A stretch of 64,000 nt of DNA from Flavobacterium sp. Sd200 (GTDB lineage Bacteria > Bacteroidota > Bacteroidia > Flavobacteriales > Flavobacteriaceae). Location: the NCBI RefSeq assembly GCF_009826935.1, contig NZ_WUMN01000002.1, positions 1 through 64,000 on the forward strand. Reading direction: 5' to 3'. The translations under genes and the position numbers were made by a program. The notes beneath the pieces are model-generated. The model made no database searches, had not been told where the DNA came from, and saw only the letters and a list, made by a program, of their open reading frames with translations. Below are positions 44,413 through 53,929 of the stretch, in pieces; the first letter of the stretch is position 1; each line of letters starts with the position of its first letter.

Positions 44413-44449
44413 ATAAAAAAGGTAAAGCGGACCTAAAAGTCCGCTTTAC
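44413..44449 (-). terminator. Terminator of the GH42-ending operon
   Basis: On the minus strand GTAAAGCGGAC and GTCCGCTTTAC pair (44422-44449, 11 bp) around a 6-nt loop, followed by CTTTTTT. It ends the long unit that runs down to GH42; the next operator begins within the same few bases. Confidence 0.9.
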
Positions 44450-44475
44450 TAAACTGTTATTATAAAAAATAACAC

Positions 44476-46551
44476 TTACTTAATTTTCCACACCAATACG
44501 TCGGCAGTATTAAGAGTTGGTTTGCCCACAAGAATCTCAGTTCCCGCCGGAAGTTTCATCTCATATGGTTTATCACTATAGTTCATAGCAATACCAAAAC
44601 CATCACGATATTCTACCGTTACCCCTGCCGGATAATTCTCTACAGGAATGTTAAGCTGTTTGTACAGTTTGGTAAGCACTGCCTGCTCTAAATCGCCTGT
44701 ATTGCTATCAGGCCCCACATAGGTTACGGTGCCTTTGCCCAGGTTTGTAAAAGTAACCGCAGGCTTGCCCTCATAAAAATCGCCTGCATAAGTAGCCCAG
44801 GTTTTAGTGCTGCCTGTAGGCTTCAGCACATCGCCCCAGCTTGTCCAGGCATAACTTTGGCCTTCCATTTTTACATTGTCGGGGGCATGGGGTTTTAGCA
44901 GGTCGTAAAATTCTATCTCTGCACCAATAAGCGGATATATAGGCTCGGCATGGCGCGCTTCCCACAAATGACCCTGCTCGTCCTGATGCCCTGTTCTTGC
45001 AGAAAGCACCAAATGACCGCCTGCTTTGGCATAAGTCGTTAACTTGGCAATAAGCGCTTTGCTCATTTGCTGGTAGGCAGGCACTACTATTACCGGATAT
45101 TGTTTAAAGTCTGTACTGTCGCGAATGAAATCTACTGGTGCGCCAAGCCCTTTAAGGGTTTTGTAATATTTAAGCACATGTGCCTCAGTGTTCCACACAG
45201 TAGTTTGCTTGTTTTGCCTTATCGCTACGGTATTATCCGGATCGTATAACACAGCGGTTTTACGTTTTAGGTAATCGGCCGGTACTTTGCCCGGAGACTG
45301 TTTTTTGCGCAGCAGGTTTATATCTTTGATATACTGTTCAAACTCAAGGCCGCCGCTTGTTGGTGTAACGCCGTCGGTACCAATTATACCGGCATGGTAT
45401 TGCTCATAGCCATATATTGGCGCACGGAAACGGTAGGTACACATTAGCTTGCTGCCCCCCGCAAACACGTGCCATAGCCACAGGCGCACCGCACCTGGCA
45501 ACGGCTGCGAGTTAATACTGCCCCAGTTTACCTGCCCCGGCTGCAGTTCCATAACCCCATAGTAAGGCGACAGCGGGCGGAAATAATCGTTAGACATTGC
45601 AATGCGCGAAAAATCGCCCACACGATAACCTTTAGTTCCTATACCATTATGCTCTCCATATACCATATAACGGGTGTAGGTAATATAGTCGAGTTCTTTA
45701 CTGTTTCCTATATAACGCGACTCATAATTTGGAATGTAATTAGAAGTTATCCATTGCTTAGGAGTAGAATACTGACGGATAACCTTTGCCTGCATATCTA
45801 AAAAATCAGCAGTCTCATTATCGCAAAAACGACTATGGTCTAATTGGTGGTACAGGTTCATGCCCCACTGTGCATGCTGCGGAAGGTTTATCTGGTCGAA
45901 ACTGCTGTAGGTAACGCTCCAAAAGTTAGTACCCCAGGCTTTATTAAGAGCATCAATATTTTTATACTTGTCTTTCAGCCAAACACGAAAGCGGTTTTGG
46001 GCATCAGTACCATAATCTACATTGCTTGCAGGCTCGTTATCAAGCTGCCAACCCATAATACGGTTGTCTTTGCCGTAATGTTTTGCCAACTCTGCAATCA
46101 TTTTTACCGAATATTTACGATAAACCTCACTGGAAAATGATGCATGCTGACGTGAACCGTGATCATCACTGGTACCGTCTTCGTGCTTTTTTAATATTTC
46201 CGGATATTTACGTGTAAGCCAAACAGGTGGCGTGGCGGTAGAGGTACACATAATTACCTTAAGCTTATATTTTGCTGCAAGTGCTACTGCCCTATCCAGC
46301 CATGCAAAATCATATTTGCCTTCTTCTGGTTCAAGTTGTGCCCATGCAAATTCGGCAAAGTGAGTAAACTCAAAGCCCATTGCAGCCATCTTTTTAAAGT
46401 CGCGCTCCCATTGCGATTCGTCCCAATGCTCCGGATAATAATAAGCCCCTGTAGTGGTTAGCTGACTATCAGGAAAATAATTTTCTTTTTTTTGGGCAAA
46501 GCCATTGAGAGTAAGGCTAAGCATGAGTGCCGAACAAAGTATTTTTTTCAT
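44476..46551 (-). CDS. GH42 beta-galactosidase, secreted
   Basis: 691 residues with a signal peptide (ending NGFAQ). TIM barrel (about 30-400): GAYYYPEHWDESQWERDF, FTHFAEFAWAQLEPEEG, STATPPVWLTRKYPE, GWQLDNEPASNVDYG (acid/base Glu) and a nucleophile candidate in YYGVMELQPGQVNWG. A GH42 middle domain and a small C-terminal beta domain follow. It differs clearly from the second GH42 at 30817, so they are paralogues with probably distinct linkages. Last gene of its operon, 11 bp after GH2. Confidence 0.92.
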   Translation of the reverse strand: MKKILCSALMLSLTLNGFAQKKENYFPDSQLTTTGAYYYPEHWDESQWERDFKKMAAMGFEFTHFAEFAWAQLEPEEGKYDFAWLDRAVALAAKYKLKVIMCTSTATPPVWLTRKYPEILKKHEDGTSDDHGSRQHASFSSEVYRKYSVKMIAELAKHYGKDNRIMGWQLDNEPASNVDYGTDAQNRFRVWLKDKYKNIDALNKAWGTNFWSVTYSSFDQINLPQHAQWGMNLYHQLDHSRFCDNETADFLDMQAKVIRQYSTPKQWITSNYIPNYESRYIGNSKELDYITYTRYMVYGEHNGIGTKGYRVGDFSRIAMSNDYFRPLSPYYGVMELQPGQVNWGSINSQPLPGAVRLWLWHVFAGGSKLMCTYRFRAPIYGYEQYHAGIIGTDGVTPTSGGLEFEQYIKDINLLRKKQSPGKVPADYLKRKTAVLYDPDNTVAIRQNKQTTVWNTEAHVLKYYKTLKGLGAPVDFIRDSTDFKQYPVIVVPAYQQMSKALIAKLTTYAKAGGHLVLSARTGHQDEQGHLWEARHAEPIYPLIGAEIEFYDLLKPHAPDNVKMEGQSYAWTSWGDVLKPTGSTKTWATYAGDFYEGKPAVTFTNLGKGTVTYVGPDSNTGDLEQAVLTKLYKQLNIPVENYPAGVTVEYRDGFGIAMNYSDKPYEMKLPAGTEILVGKPTLNTADVLVWKIK

Positions 46552-46562
46552 TTATTGTTTGT

Positions 46563-49388
46563 TTATTCTTTTACATCGGGTGATCCAAAGTAAAAATACA
46601 ACGTTTTCTTTATAGTTGAAGTAATAAAATTAAGATCGCTTTCCGGCCCAAACCCTTTTACCTGATTTTGGCTGATTCCCATTTTAGAACCCACAGCTGG
46701 AATGGCATTAAGGAATGATATGTCGCCTACCGGAAGTTCCGGGTGTGGCTTGCTGCCGTTTATGGCATAAAAGTCAAACAGGCGAACAAACAGCCCTTCA
46801 TCTGCCGAAGCTATGGTAAACTTACCTTCCATAGTACTGAGCTCCATCCACACAATATCTGAATAATAGCCTTTAAATTCAGGGTACACCCATGGTGCCC
46901 TGCCCGTTTGGGTATTGTTGTACATGCTTTCATACACCTCAAAAGTAACGCCTTTCATACGGTTTTTCCATACGCGATACGGGCCTTTGCCAAGCCATTT
47001 TGCACCAATCATCATCCCCTCAGGGTAGCTGAAACTGATGCCCGCAAAAGGATATTTGCCATTTAACACATATTGGTAATCCATTTGCAGCCAGCCGTTG
47101 GGCTGCATTGTCCATTTAACTGAATTAAGGTTGCCCGTGTAAGAACTCTCCACCACATAACTGCTCCCCTCTTTGTAATGTTTTAAAGCACCAAACTGCG
47201 CATTGCCGCTAACCATTACAGGGCCATTTTTAAAAGAAAGTCCGGTACTTTTATCATTGGCAAGTTTAACCAGCAGGCCTGTTTTTTTACTGAAACTAAC
47301 CGATATTCCGTTTGCCTTGAGGGTAACAATGCTGTCGCTCTCCGTCATAACCACTTCAGATGTGGCTTTGTCATTAAGCAAATCCAACAGCAGTGTTTTA
47401 TTAGGTTTAACTTTCCATACCCAGCGGTACAGCTCTTTTTTAGTATGGTCAAAAGCACGCAGGGCAAGGCCGTCATAATTTTTCCAGTCGGCAGGCAGGT
47501 TCAGTTTTAAAACGCCTTTGCCAAATGGCGCAACCGCAGGCCCTGCAAAATCTCCCTGCTTAGCCACCGCATGCCCTGCAACGCCATTTTTATCATTAAA
47601 ATTGATAAGCTCCCATTTAAAAGAACACTGGTTTAAGTTGGTAAAATTAAAGCGGTTTTCTACCTCAATATCGCCTTTAAAATTTTCGGGCAATTCCTTA
47701 AGAGCAATTCTTACCGGAGAATATATTTCGCGTATGGAGTTAATGCTGCCCTCTTTTTCACGGTGCGGCCCCACAATACCATCGGCGGCATTAAGGCCGT
47801 TAACATCTATAATGTTGTTACGGTCGGTGCGCACAATGCCTTCATCGGCTAAATCCCAAATAAATCCACCGGCACCTTTTTTAGAGTTCCAGTGCAAATC
47901 CCACATATCATTCAGTCCTGCCGCTCCGCCGCCATCGTGCATGGCATGCAAAAACTCGGTAGGCATGTACAGGTTGGTGTCTGCCATAATTTTTTCGGCA
48001 CTGTAGTAGTCTTCATAGTGGTTGCAGTCTATACCGTTTATGGCATTGCCCGGTTTATGGTGTGCATGGATAACAGTGCGGTTAGACAGGTCGTATTTTG
48101 CAAAATCGTCTACAAAGTCTTTATTATGCCCACCCTCGTTACCGTTGCTCCAAAACAGTACCGATGGTCGGTTGGCATCGCGCATAACCATTTCTTTAAG
48201 CAAAGGCGTTCCGGCAGCGGTGCTGTATGCTTTTTGCCAGCCTGCCAGTTCATCAATTACATAAAGACCAAGGGAATCGCACACCCGCAAAAAGTTTTCA
48301 TCGGGCGGATAGTGCGAGCAGCGCACGGCATTCATGTTCATATCTTTAATAAGGTTCACATCTATCAAATCGGCATCAGGGTAGGTGGCACGACCATACT
48401 CCGGCCAAAAAACGTGTCGGTTAACACCTTTTACTTTTATCTTGTTCCCGTTTACATAAATACCGTCCTGCTTCCTGACCTCGATGGTGCGGAACCCGAA
48501 TTTATCCTGCGTTTCATAAACCACACTGCCACAGCTCTTTACCCGAAATGTAACCGTGTACAGGTTAGGGGTTTCCGCCGTCCATAGCTTTGGATTTTTA
48601 ACCTTAGTGTTTAGCTTAACCACCGTATCTTTTGCAGTAATTTTTGTAGATGCTTCGGCAACTTTTTTGCCGGTCGCGTCTGTAATTTGGGCAGTAACTT
48701 CATGCCCCGAAACAGGGTTATTTATGTACACATTAGCATTAAATGCACCGCTGGCTTTTGCATCTATAGCCGTCCAGGCAATGTGTTCTTTAGGCACTGC
48801 CTCCAGATATACCGGACGGTAAATCCCGCCAAATATCCAGTAATCAGCAAGGCGTTCTGCATTGTTAACCGATTTATCTGCCGACATTTTGCTTACCGTT
48901 ACCTCAAGCAGGTTCTTCTGCCCTACTTTTAGCTTACTGCCAATATTATATTTAAAACGGTAAAATGACCCCTGGTGAATTGCGCCTGCAAACTGCCCGT
49001 TTACCTTTACTTCGGTATCGGTCATGGAACCTTCAAAAACTATAAATATTTCTTTGTCTTTCCAATGGGCAGGCACATTAAATTCGAGTTTATAGAACCC
49101 TTTTTCGTCATGAAAGCGAAAATTCTTTCCGTTGGTAACATCATCGCGCCCGTAATCATAATCGCCAAAGCCCTGCTGTTCCCAGTGCGACGGCACCTGT
49201 ATGGTAGTCCACTTAGCGCTGTTGCGGCCTGCGCTTACCATAAAATCCCAGGTCTTGGTGTGCAACACATCGGTACCGGAAAGGTATTGTATTTCTTTCT
49301 TTGAGAGGTTTTGCTGTGCCCAAGCAGCCTCGCTAAAAGATATAGCGAGTAAGAACAGGACAAATTTAAAAATGTAATTTTTTATCAT
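46563..49388 (-). CDS. GH2 beta-galactosidase, secreted
   Basis: Start at ATG 49388 (MIKNYIFKF; 941 residues), giving a normal signal peptide ending AWAQ; an ATG at 49415 adds nine residues ahead of it. Domains: sugar-binding beta-sandwich (about 30-215), Ig-like (about 215-310), TIM barrel (about 310-600) with GVNRHVFWPEYGR, WSNGNEGG (acid/base Glu near 418; Asn replaces the common Leu) and TEFLHAMHDGG (nucleophile Glu near 478), then further beta domains. It removes beta-galactose (possibly glucuronate or arabinopyranose) from pectic side chains. Pairs with the GH42 gene downstream. Confidence 0.9.
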   Translation of the reverse strand: MIKNYIFKFVLFLLAISFSEAAWAQQNLSKKEIQYLSGTDVLHTKTWDFMVSAGRNSAKWTTIQVPSHWEQQGFGDYDYGRDDVTNGKNFRFHDEKGFYKLEFNVPAHWKDKEIFIVFEGSMTDTEVKVNGQFAGAIHQGSFYRFKYNIGSKLKVGQKNLLEVTVSKMSADKSVNNAERLADYWIFGGIYRPVYLEAVPKEHIAWTAIDAKASGAFNANVYINNPVSGHEVTAQITDATGKKVAEASTKITAKDTVVKLNTKVKNPKLWTAETPNLYTVTFRVKSCGSVVYETQDKFGFRTIEVRKQDGIYVNGNKIKVKGVNRHVFWPEYGRATYPDADLIDVNLIKDMNMNAVRCSHYPPDENFLRVCDSLGLYVIDELAGWQKAYSTAAGTPLLKEMVMRDANRPSVLFWSNGNEGGHNKDFVDDFAKYDLSNRTVIHAHHKPGNAINGIDCNHYEDYYSAEKIMADTNLYMPTEFLHAMHDGGGAAGLNDMWDLHWNSKKGAGGFIWDLADEGIVRTDRNNIIDVNGLNAADGIVGPHREKEGSINSIREIYSPVRIALKELPENFKGDIEVENRFNFTNLNQCSFKWELINFNDKNGVAGHAVAKQGDFAGPAVAPFGKGVLKLNLPADWKNYDGLALRAFDHTKKELYRWVWKVKPNKTLLLDLLNDKATSEVVMTESDSIVTLKANGISVSFSKKTGLLVKLANDKSTGLSFKNGPVMVSGNAQFGALKHYKEGSSYVVESSYTGNLNSVKWTMQPNGWLQMDYQYVLNGKYPFAGISFSYPEGMMIGAKWLGKGPYRVWKNRMKGVTFEVYESMYNNTQTGRAPWVYPEFKGYYSDIVWMELSTMEGKFTIASADEGLFVRLFDFYAINGSKPHPELPVGDISFLNAIPAVGSKMGISQNQVKGFGPESDLNFITSTIKKTLYFYFGSPDVKE

Positions 49389-49492
49389 GAATGTATAAGT
49401 TTGGTATAACCTCAAAAATATTATTCAGCTATCGTAAATACCTAAAGTAATTACCAATTCAACTAAAACGTTTTCGAAAGCATCTGTAAAAA

Positions 49493-51040
49493 CTACAACT
49501 TCAAAATTTTCACTTCTTTAAGATTTTTATCTTTTAAATCATTTACCCTGTGCGTACTGAAGCTGCTTACATCTTTCAGTTTAAACGCCTCAACACCGGG
49601 CATGGTTTGTACTTTAATATCAGAGAAATCTGCCCCTTTAACATCTTCCAGTATAAAGGCTGGGCGGTAATCGGGCGTATCAAATTCGAGGGTAATGTTA
49701 TGCATTCTTATGTTTCTTGCATGACGAATGTAAAATCCATAAGCCGGAATGTCTCCAAACTCCTGGGGGTCTGGGTAAGAAGTTTCCTTTTCAGGAACTA
49801 TTACCGCTGACTGTTCTTTAGGCGCACCGCCCTTTACCCTTATGTAAATGTTTGAAAGTACAACATCTTCAACATCATGCCCCGGTATGCCCATAAGCAT
49901 GGAGCCATATTGCGGGTTAGATGCTGTAATGGTTACATTGTCTATAAGTACGCGCTTAAAGCTGCCCACTTTCATTTCGGCAGGGCCACGCATGCGTTTT
50001 CCCAACCTGAAAAAAAACGGTGCATTAAGCACGTCGTCCATTACAATATTAGATACGGTTATGTTTTCAAGGTGTGAGCCGTCTACCGTTTCCAGTGCCA
50101 AACCGCGACAGTGCTGAAACGTACAGTTTGATATGGTTATGTTCCTGAAATCTCCGTTACTTTCCGTTCCCAGTTTTATCCTGCCTGTAACCACACCTTT
50201 ATCGGGTGCGGCTTTTTGGGTGGTTTTATAAGTGCCATCCAAAAAAGTACCTTCGTCAAAACCGTAAACAGCGCAGTTGGTTATGGTAATATTTTCGGTA
50301 GGTGCGGCATAGCCTAAAGCGTACGATGCCTTTAGTACCAATGCATCGTCGTTAGGCGAATTAAGCGAGCAGTCGCTCACCCGCACATGGCGGCAACAGT
50401 CTATATCTATAGCATCGCGGTTGGTGTCTATTTTTAAATTATTAATGGTAAGGTTATCAACCCCTGTGGTAATAATGGCAAAATGCCCACCGTGCAGTAT
50501 TGAAAAATCACGCAATATTACATTACGGCATTTTTTTAAGGCGATAGATTTGTTGCCCAAACCCGGAGTGGCCCTGCCCCATTTTTGCAGGCCTTTGCCG
50601 TGAATTAATCCCGAGCCAAGAATGGAAACATTATCAAGCTCTTCGCCCCAAATAAGACTGTTGCGGAAATGGCTGTGGCCAAAGTCCTGATATTTTAAGG
50701 AATCGCCCCATACGTTGGGTTCGGGGTCGTCGTACTTGCCGGGATGTTCGTCCATATTGGCAGCCGTAATGGTACTGCCCGCACTCAGGTAAAGCGAGAT
50801 ATTGCTTTTTAGCCTGATGGAAAAACTAAGGTAATTACCCGCCGGAAAAACCACCGTGCCGCCACCGTCTTTAAAGGCGGCATCTATGGTTTTATTTATG
50901 GCATCGGTATCTAAAGTGGTGCCGTTGCCGGTTGCCCCATAATCTTTTACATTATAAAAAGGCTTGCCGTTGCCCGGCTGTTGTGCCAAGGTTGGTAAAC
51001 CAAAAACTGTAAGCAGAAACAACAGGGCAATATACTTCAT
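49493..51040 (-). CDS. GH28-family beta-helix glycosidase, secreted
   Basis: 515 residues with a signal peptide (ending TLAQ). Parallel beta-helix beginning NVKDYGATGNGTTLDTDAI. Active-site region: NRDAIDIDCC, SPNDDALVLKASYAL and a YGFDEGTF segment; the usual GHG histidine motif is not obvious, and the C-terminal part is longer than in typical polygalacturonases. It is therefore a divergent GH28, possibly an exo-acting RG-I galacturonidase with unusual specificity. Its stop is 105 bp from the GH2 start and its own start is 4 bp after the next GH28. Confidence 0.85.
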   Translation of the reverse strand: MKYIALLFLLTVFGLPTLAQQPGNGKPFYNVKDYGATGNGTTLDTDAINKTIDAAFKDGGGTVVFPAGNYLSFSIRLKSNISLYLSAGSTITAANMDEHPGKYDDPEPNVWGDSLKYQDFGHSHFRNSLIWGEELDNVSILGSGLIHGKGLQKWGRATPGLGNKSIALKKCRNVILRDFSILHGGHFAIITTGVDNLTINNLKIDTNRDAIDIDCCRHVRVSDCSLNSPNDDALVLKASYALGYAAPTENITITNCAVYGFDEGTFLDGTYKTTQKAAPDKGVVTGRIKLGTESNGDFRNITISNCTFQHCRGLALETVDGSHLENITVSNIVMDDVLNAPFFFRLGKRMRGPAEMKVGSFKRVLIDNVTITASNPQYGSMLMGIPGHDVEDVVLSNIYIRVKGGAPKEQSAVIVPEKETSYPDPQEFGDIPAYGFYIRHARNIRMHNITLEFDTPDYRPAFILEDVKGADFSDIKVQTMPGVEAFKLKDVSSFSTHRVNDLKDKNLKEVKILKL

Positions 51041-51044
51041 ACCC

Positions 51045-52718
51045 TTATTTTTTAGAGAGTTTTAAAACAGATTTGCCTACCTCTTTTGCCGTAGTAACCT
51101 TTTCTTTACCGTAAGCCGATTTTATGGCTACGTTTTTGGTTTTGCTGCCCTGTACTTCTATAACCGTTCCCACGCTTTCTGCGGTAGTAAAACCGTCTAT
51201 AGCTACGTTCTTTACATTTCTAAGCACTAATGGGGCACCTTTCTCTGCAATGATTTTTACATTCTTAAGGTTGATGTTTTCCGACTCTACTATCTCACCG
51301 CCATTCTCAGAGTTTACTGTAATGTTCTCAACGTTTATATTGTCGATATTTTTTTCAGGAAGCCCATTAAAAAACATGGCCCTTTTGGCACCGCTGCATA
51401 TTACATTTTTAATGTAGATGTTTTTAAACACCGGGGTGGTTTCGTCAACTTTAGGCAGTACTTCAGTTTTTGGAGTTTTTACGCCTTCGTCTAATGTTTC
51501 CACTGCCGATTTACCCCCATAATACAGGTCAAAAAGCAACGGGTCGGTCGAAATATCAAACATGCTGATGTTATTGATGTAGATGTTTTCTACAACTCCG
51601 CCCCTGCCCCTGCGGCTTTTGAAGCGAAGGCCCACATCGGTACCCAGAAACTGACAGTTAGAAACCGAAACGTTTTTAACCCCGCCCGACATTTCGCTGC
51701 CTACCACAAAACCACCATGGCCTCTAAACACTGTACAGTTATATACAATAAGGTTTTCACACGGGAAAGCGCGTTTCCTGCCGTCTTCATCCTTACCTGA
51801 TTTGATACAGATACCATCATCGCCCGCATCAAAAGTGCTGTTTACAATGATGGAGTTCTTGCACGACTCAAGGTCGAGTGCATCGCCGTTTTGCGAATAC
51901 GAAGGGTTTTTGGCCAAGATGCCGTCTATAATTACATTTTCGCACATCAGCGGGTGCAGGTTCCACGCAGGTGAGTTTTGGAAAATCACACCCTGCAGCA
52001 ATACGTTTTTACACTCCTGTATGCTTACCATTACAGGACGTAAAAAATCGTGTATAGATTCCCATTCCGCCTGTGTTTTTAAGTTGGTAGGCACATTCAT
52101 GTTACTTATCGTGTCGCCCTTTAAAAATTGTGCCGATGGCACCCAATAATCTTTACGCTTAAACACACCTCCTTTAGAGGTCATTTCTTTCCACTGCCTG
52201 TCAGTCACCTTGTCTTTTTTAAGGGCGCGCCAATATTGACCGTTACCGTCTATAGCACCTTTACCTGTAATAGCCACATTGGTTTGACCCTTAGCCCATA
52301 TGGGCGACTGGCAACGTTTTGTATCCAAACCTTCAAACGAAGTGTCGATTATTGGATATAATTTTTTATCAGGCGAAAACAATATAATCGCATTGTCTTC
52401 CAGGTGCAGGTCGATGTTACTTTTCAGCACAATAGGGCCTGTAAACCAAACCCCGGCAGGCACCCTTAAATGCCCACCACCTTTAGCCACAAGGGCATCT
52501 ATAGCCTTGGCAAAGGCTTGGGTGTTTAGTGTAACGCCATCGCCCACACCGCCAAAATCGGTTATTAGCACCCTGTTTTCAGGAAAAACGGGAGCAGACA
52601 ATACCGGCATGCTGAATGGCAGGTCTTTATAAAGATATTCGTAGGTGCTTTTTTGCGCAAATGCTGTAAGGCTGCAAAAGGCAGCCACAACGGTTAACAG
52701 TATAATTGATCTTTTCAT
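51045..52718 (-). CDS. GH28 polygalacturonase / RG galacturonohydrolase family, secreted
   Basis: Start at ATG 52718 (MKRSIILLTVV; 557 residues), just after the GH105 stop; the frame from 52748 would overlap that gene. Signal peptide ends TAFAQ. Beta-helix with QNGDALDLES, AGDDGICIKSGKDEDGR, RGHGGFVVGSEMSGG (catalytic His) and RFKSRRGRGG (the R-x-K site), so the whole GH28 set is present. A C-terminal extension of further helix rungs follows (about 430-540). It probably frees galacturonate from RG-I or homogalacturonan oligosaccharides. Co-transcribed, 8 bp after GH105. Confidence 0.93.
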   Translation of the reverse strand: MKRSIILLTVVAAFCSLTAFAQKSTYEYLYKDLPFSMPVLSAPVFPENRVLITDFGGVGDGVTLNTQAFAKAIDALVAKGGGHLRVPAGVWFTGPIVLKSNIDLHLEDNAIILFSPDKKLYPIIDTSFEGLDTKRCQSPIWAKGQTNVAITGKGAIDGNGQYWRALKKDKVTDRQWKEMTSKGGVFKRKDYWVPSAQFLKGDTISNMNVPTNLKTQAEWESIHDFLRPVMVSIQECKNVLLQGVIFQNSPAWNLHPLMCENVIIDGILAKNPSYSQNGDALDLESCKNSIIVNSTFDAGDDGICIKSGKDEDGRKRAFPCENLIVYNCTVFRGHGGFVVGSEMSGGVKNVSVSNCQFLGTDVGLRFKSRRGRGGVVENIYINNISMFDISTDPLLFDLYYGGKSAVETLDEGVKTPKTEVLPKVDETTPVFKNIYIKNVICSGAKRAMFFNGLPEKNIDNINVENITVNSENGGEIVESENINLKNVKIIAEKGAPLVLRNVKNVAIDGFTTAESVGTVIEVQGSKTKNVAIKSAYGKEKVTTAKEVGKSVLKLSKK

Positions 52719-52726
52719 TGTATATT

Positions 52727-53884
52727 TTATTTTCCTAATTCTAAACATCCCATAATAAAAGGTCCGGTAGCTTTGGCATCGTTATCCCTTATGCGCTCGT
52801 TAACATAGTATTCAAAACTGCCGTCTCGGTATGGCGTTCCACCCAGTCCGGCCACGGCACAGCATTTTGTAAGGGTCAGCGTTCCGTCGGCATTTTTAAC
52901 AATAAGATTTTTCATCAGACCATCATATGCCTTTTCGGCTACCTTTCTATACTTGGCATCTATGTAACCTTTGTTAACGGCCTTGGCATAGCTATACATA
53001 AACATAGACGATACCGATGCTTCAAGGTAATTGCCCTGCTGTGTACCTTTGTCTACCACCTGATACCACAACCCGGTTTTGTCCTGATATTTAAGCAGCG
53101 TTTCGGCAAGCCCTTTAATAATATTGATAAGCTCTGCACGTTTAGGGTGGTTTTGCGGTACATAATCCAGTACATCTACCAATGCCATGTACCACCAGCC
53201 TATGCTCCTGCCCCAAAAATTCGGCGAATGCCCCGTGGTTTTATCGGCCCATTTTTGGTTTTTGCTTTCGTCCCACGCGTGGTAGTACAAACCTGTTTTG
53301 GCATCATACGTGCGGTTGGCACAAACTAAAAACTGGTTAATTACATCGTCTATCATTTCAGGTTTGTTGAACGTTGCGCCATACTGCGCCAAAAAAGGCG
53401 ACCCCATATACAAACCGTCCAGCCATATCTGGTGCGGATACACCAGCTTGTGCCAGTACACCCCCTCGTGCGTGCGCGGGTGATGTTTCATTTGGTCCAC
53501 AAGCCTGTCCATGGCCAGTTTGTATTTGTTGTTGCCGGTTTGCTTATATACGTCAAACAGTATTTTCCCCGAGTTTACATAATCTATATTGTAAGTATGC
53601 AGTTCATACAGATGAATTTCGCCTTTATCATTAATAATGGTGTCTGCCCATTTAACAACGTAGTCCAGGTATTTTTTGTCATTGGTTTTTTCCCAAACCT
53701 TAAGCATGGCAAGGCAACCAAGCCCCTGCGAATAGCCAAAGTATAAACGCTTGCCATGGTCCAGCTGCCACGCTTCGGGAAAGCGCTTCATCTCCGAATC
53801 AGCAAATAGCTTAGCCGTTTTTTGCGCTTGTACCATAGGGGCAAGTAAAAGCAATATTATTAGTATTAAAAAGTGTTTTCTCAT
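52727..53884 (-). CDS. GH105 unsaturated rhamnogalacturonyl hydrolase, secreted
   Basis: Start at ATG 53884 (MRKHFLILI; 385 residues), giving a signal peptide ending MVQAQ; six extra residues in the frame from 53902 are unlikely. GH105 barrel: WQLDHGKRLYFGYSQGLGCLAML, YNIDYVNSGKILFDVY, HHPRTHEGVYWHKLVYPHQ (read as HPRTHEGVYWHK), IWLDGLYMGSPFLAQYG (catalytic Asp), FWGRSIGWWYMALVDVLDY and KCCAVAGLGGTPYRDGS. Third GH105 of the window and closest to the compact YteR-like form. A complex inverted repeat lies upstream (53930-54084). Confidence 0.93.
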   Translation of the reverse strand: MRKHFLILIILLLLAPMVQAQKTAKLFADSEMKRFPEAWQLDHGKRLYFGYSQGLGCLAMLKVWEKTNDKKYLDYVVKWADTIINDKGEIHLYELHTYNIDYVNSGKILFDVYKQTGNNKYKLAMDRLVDQMKHHPRTHEGVYWHKLVYPHQIWLDGLYMGSPFLAQYGATFNKPEMIDDVINQFLVCANRTYDAKTGLYYHAWDESKNQKWADKTTGHSPNFWGRSIGWWYMALVDVLDYVPQNHPKRAELINIIKGLAETLLKYQDKTGLWYQVVDKGTQQGNYLEASVSSMFMYSYAKAVNKGYIDAKYRKVAEKAYDGLMKNLIVKNADGTLTLTKCCAVAGLGGTPYRDGSFEYYVNERIRDNDAKATGPFIMGCLELGK

Positions 53885-53929
53885 ATTGGTAATTTTCACC
53901 ATTAATTAGTATAAATAGCCCTTTGCATT

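Noticed and set aside
47892-48587. 231-residue open frame antisense to the GH2 gene
   Set aside because: It lies wholly within a confidently assigned coding gene, has no recognisable domain, and its composition is that of a reverse-frame shadow. The same applies to the 190-residue frames near 13055 and 19638 and the 186-residue frame near 29905.
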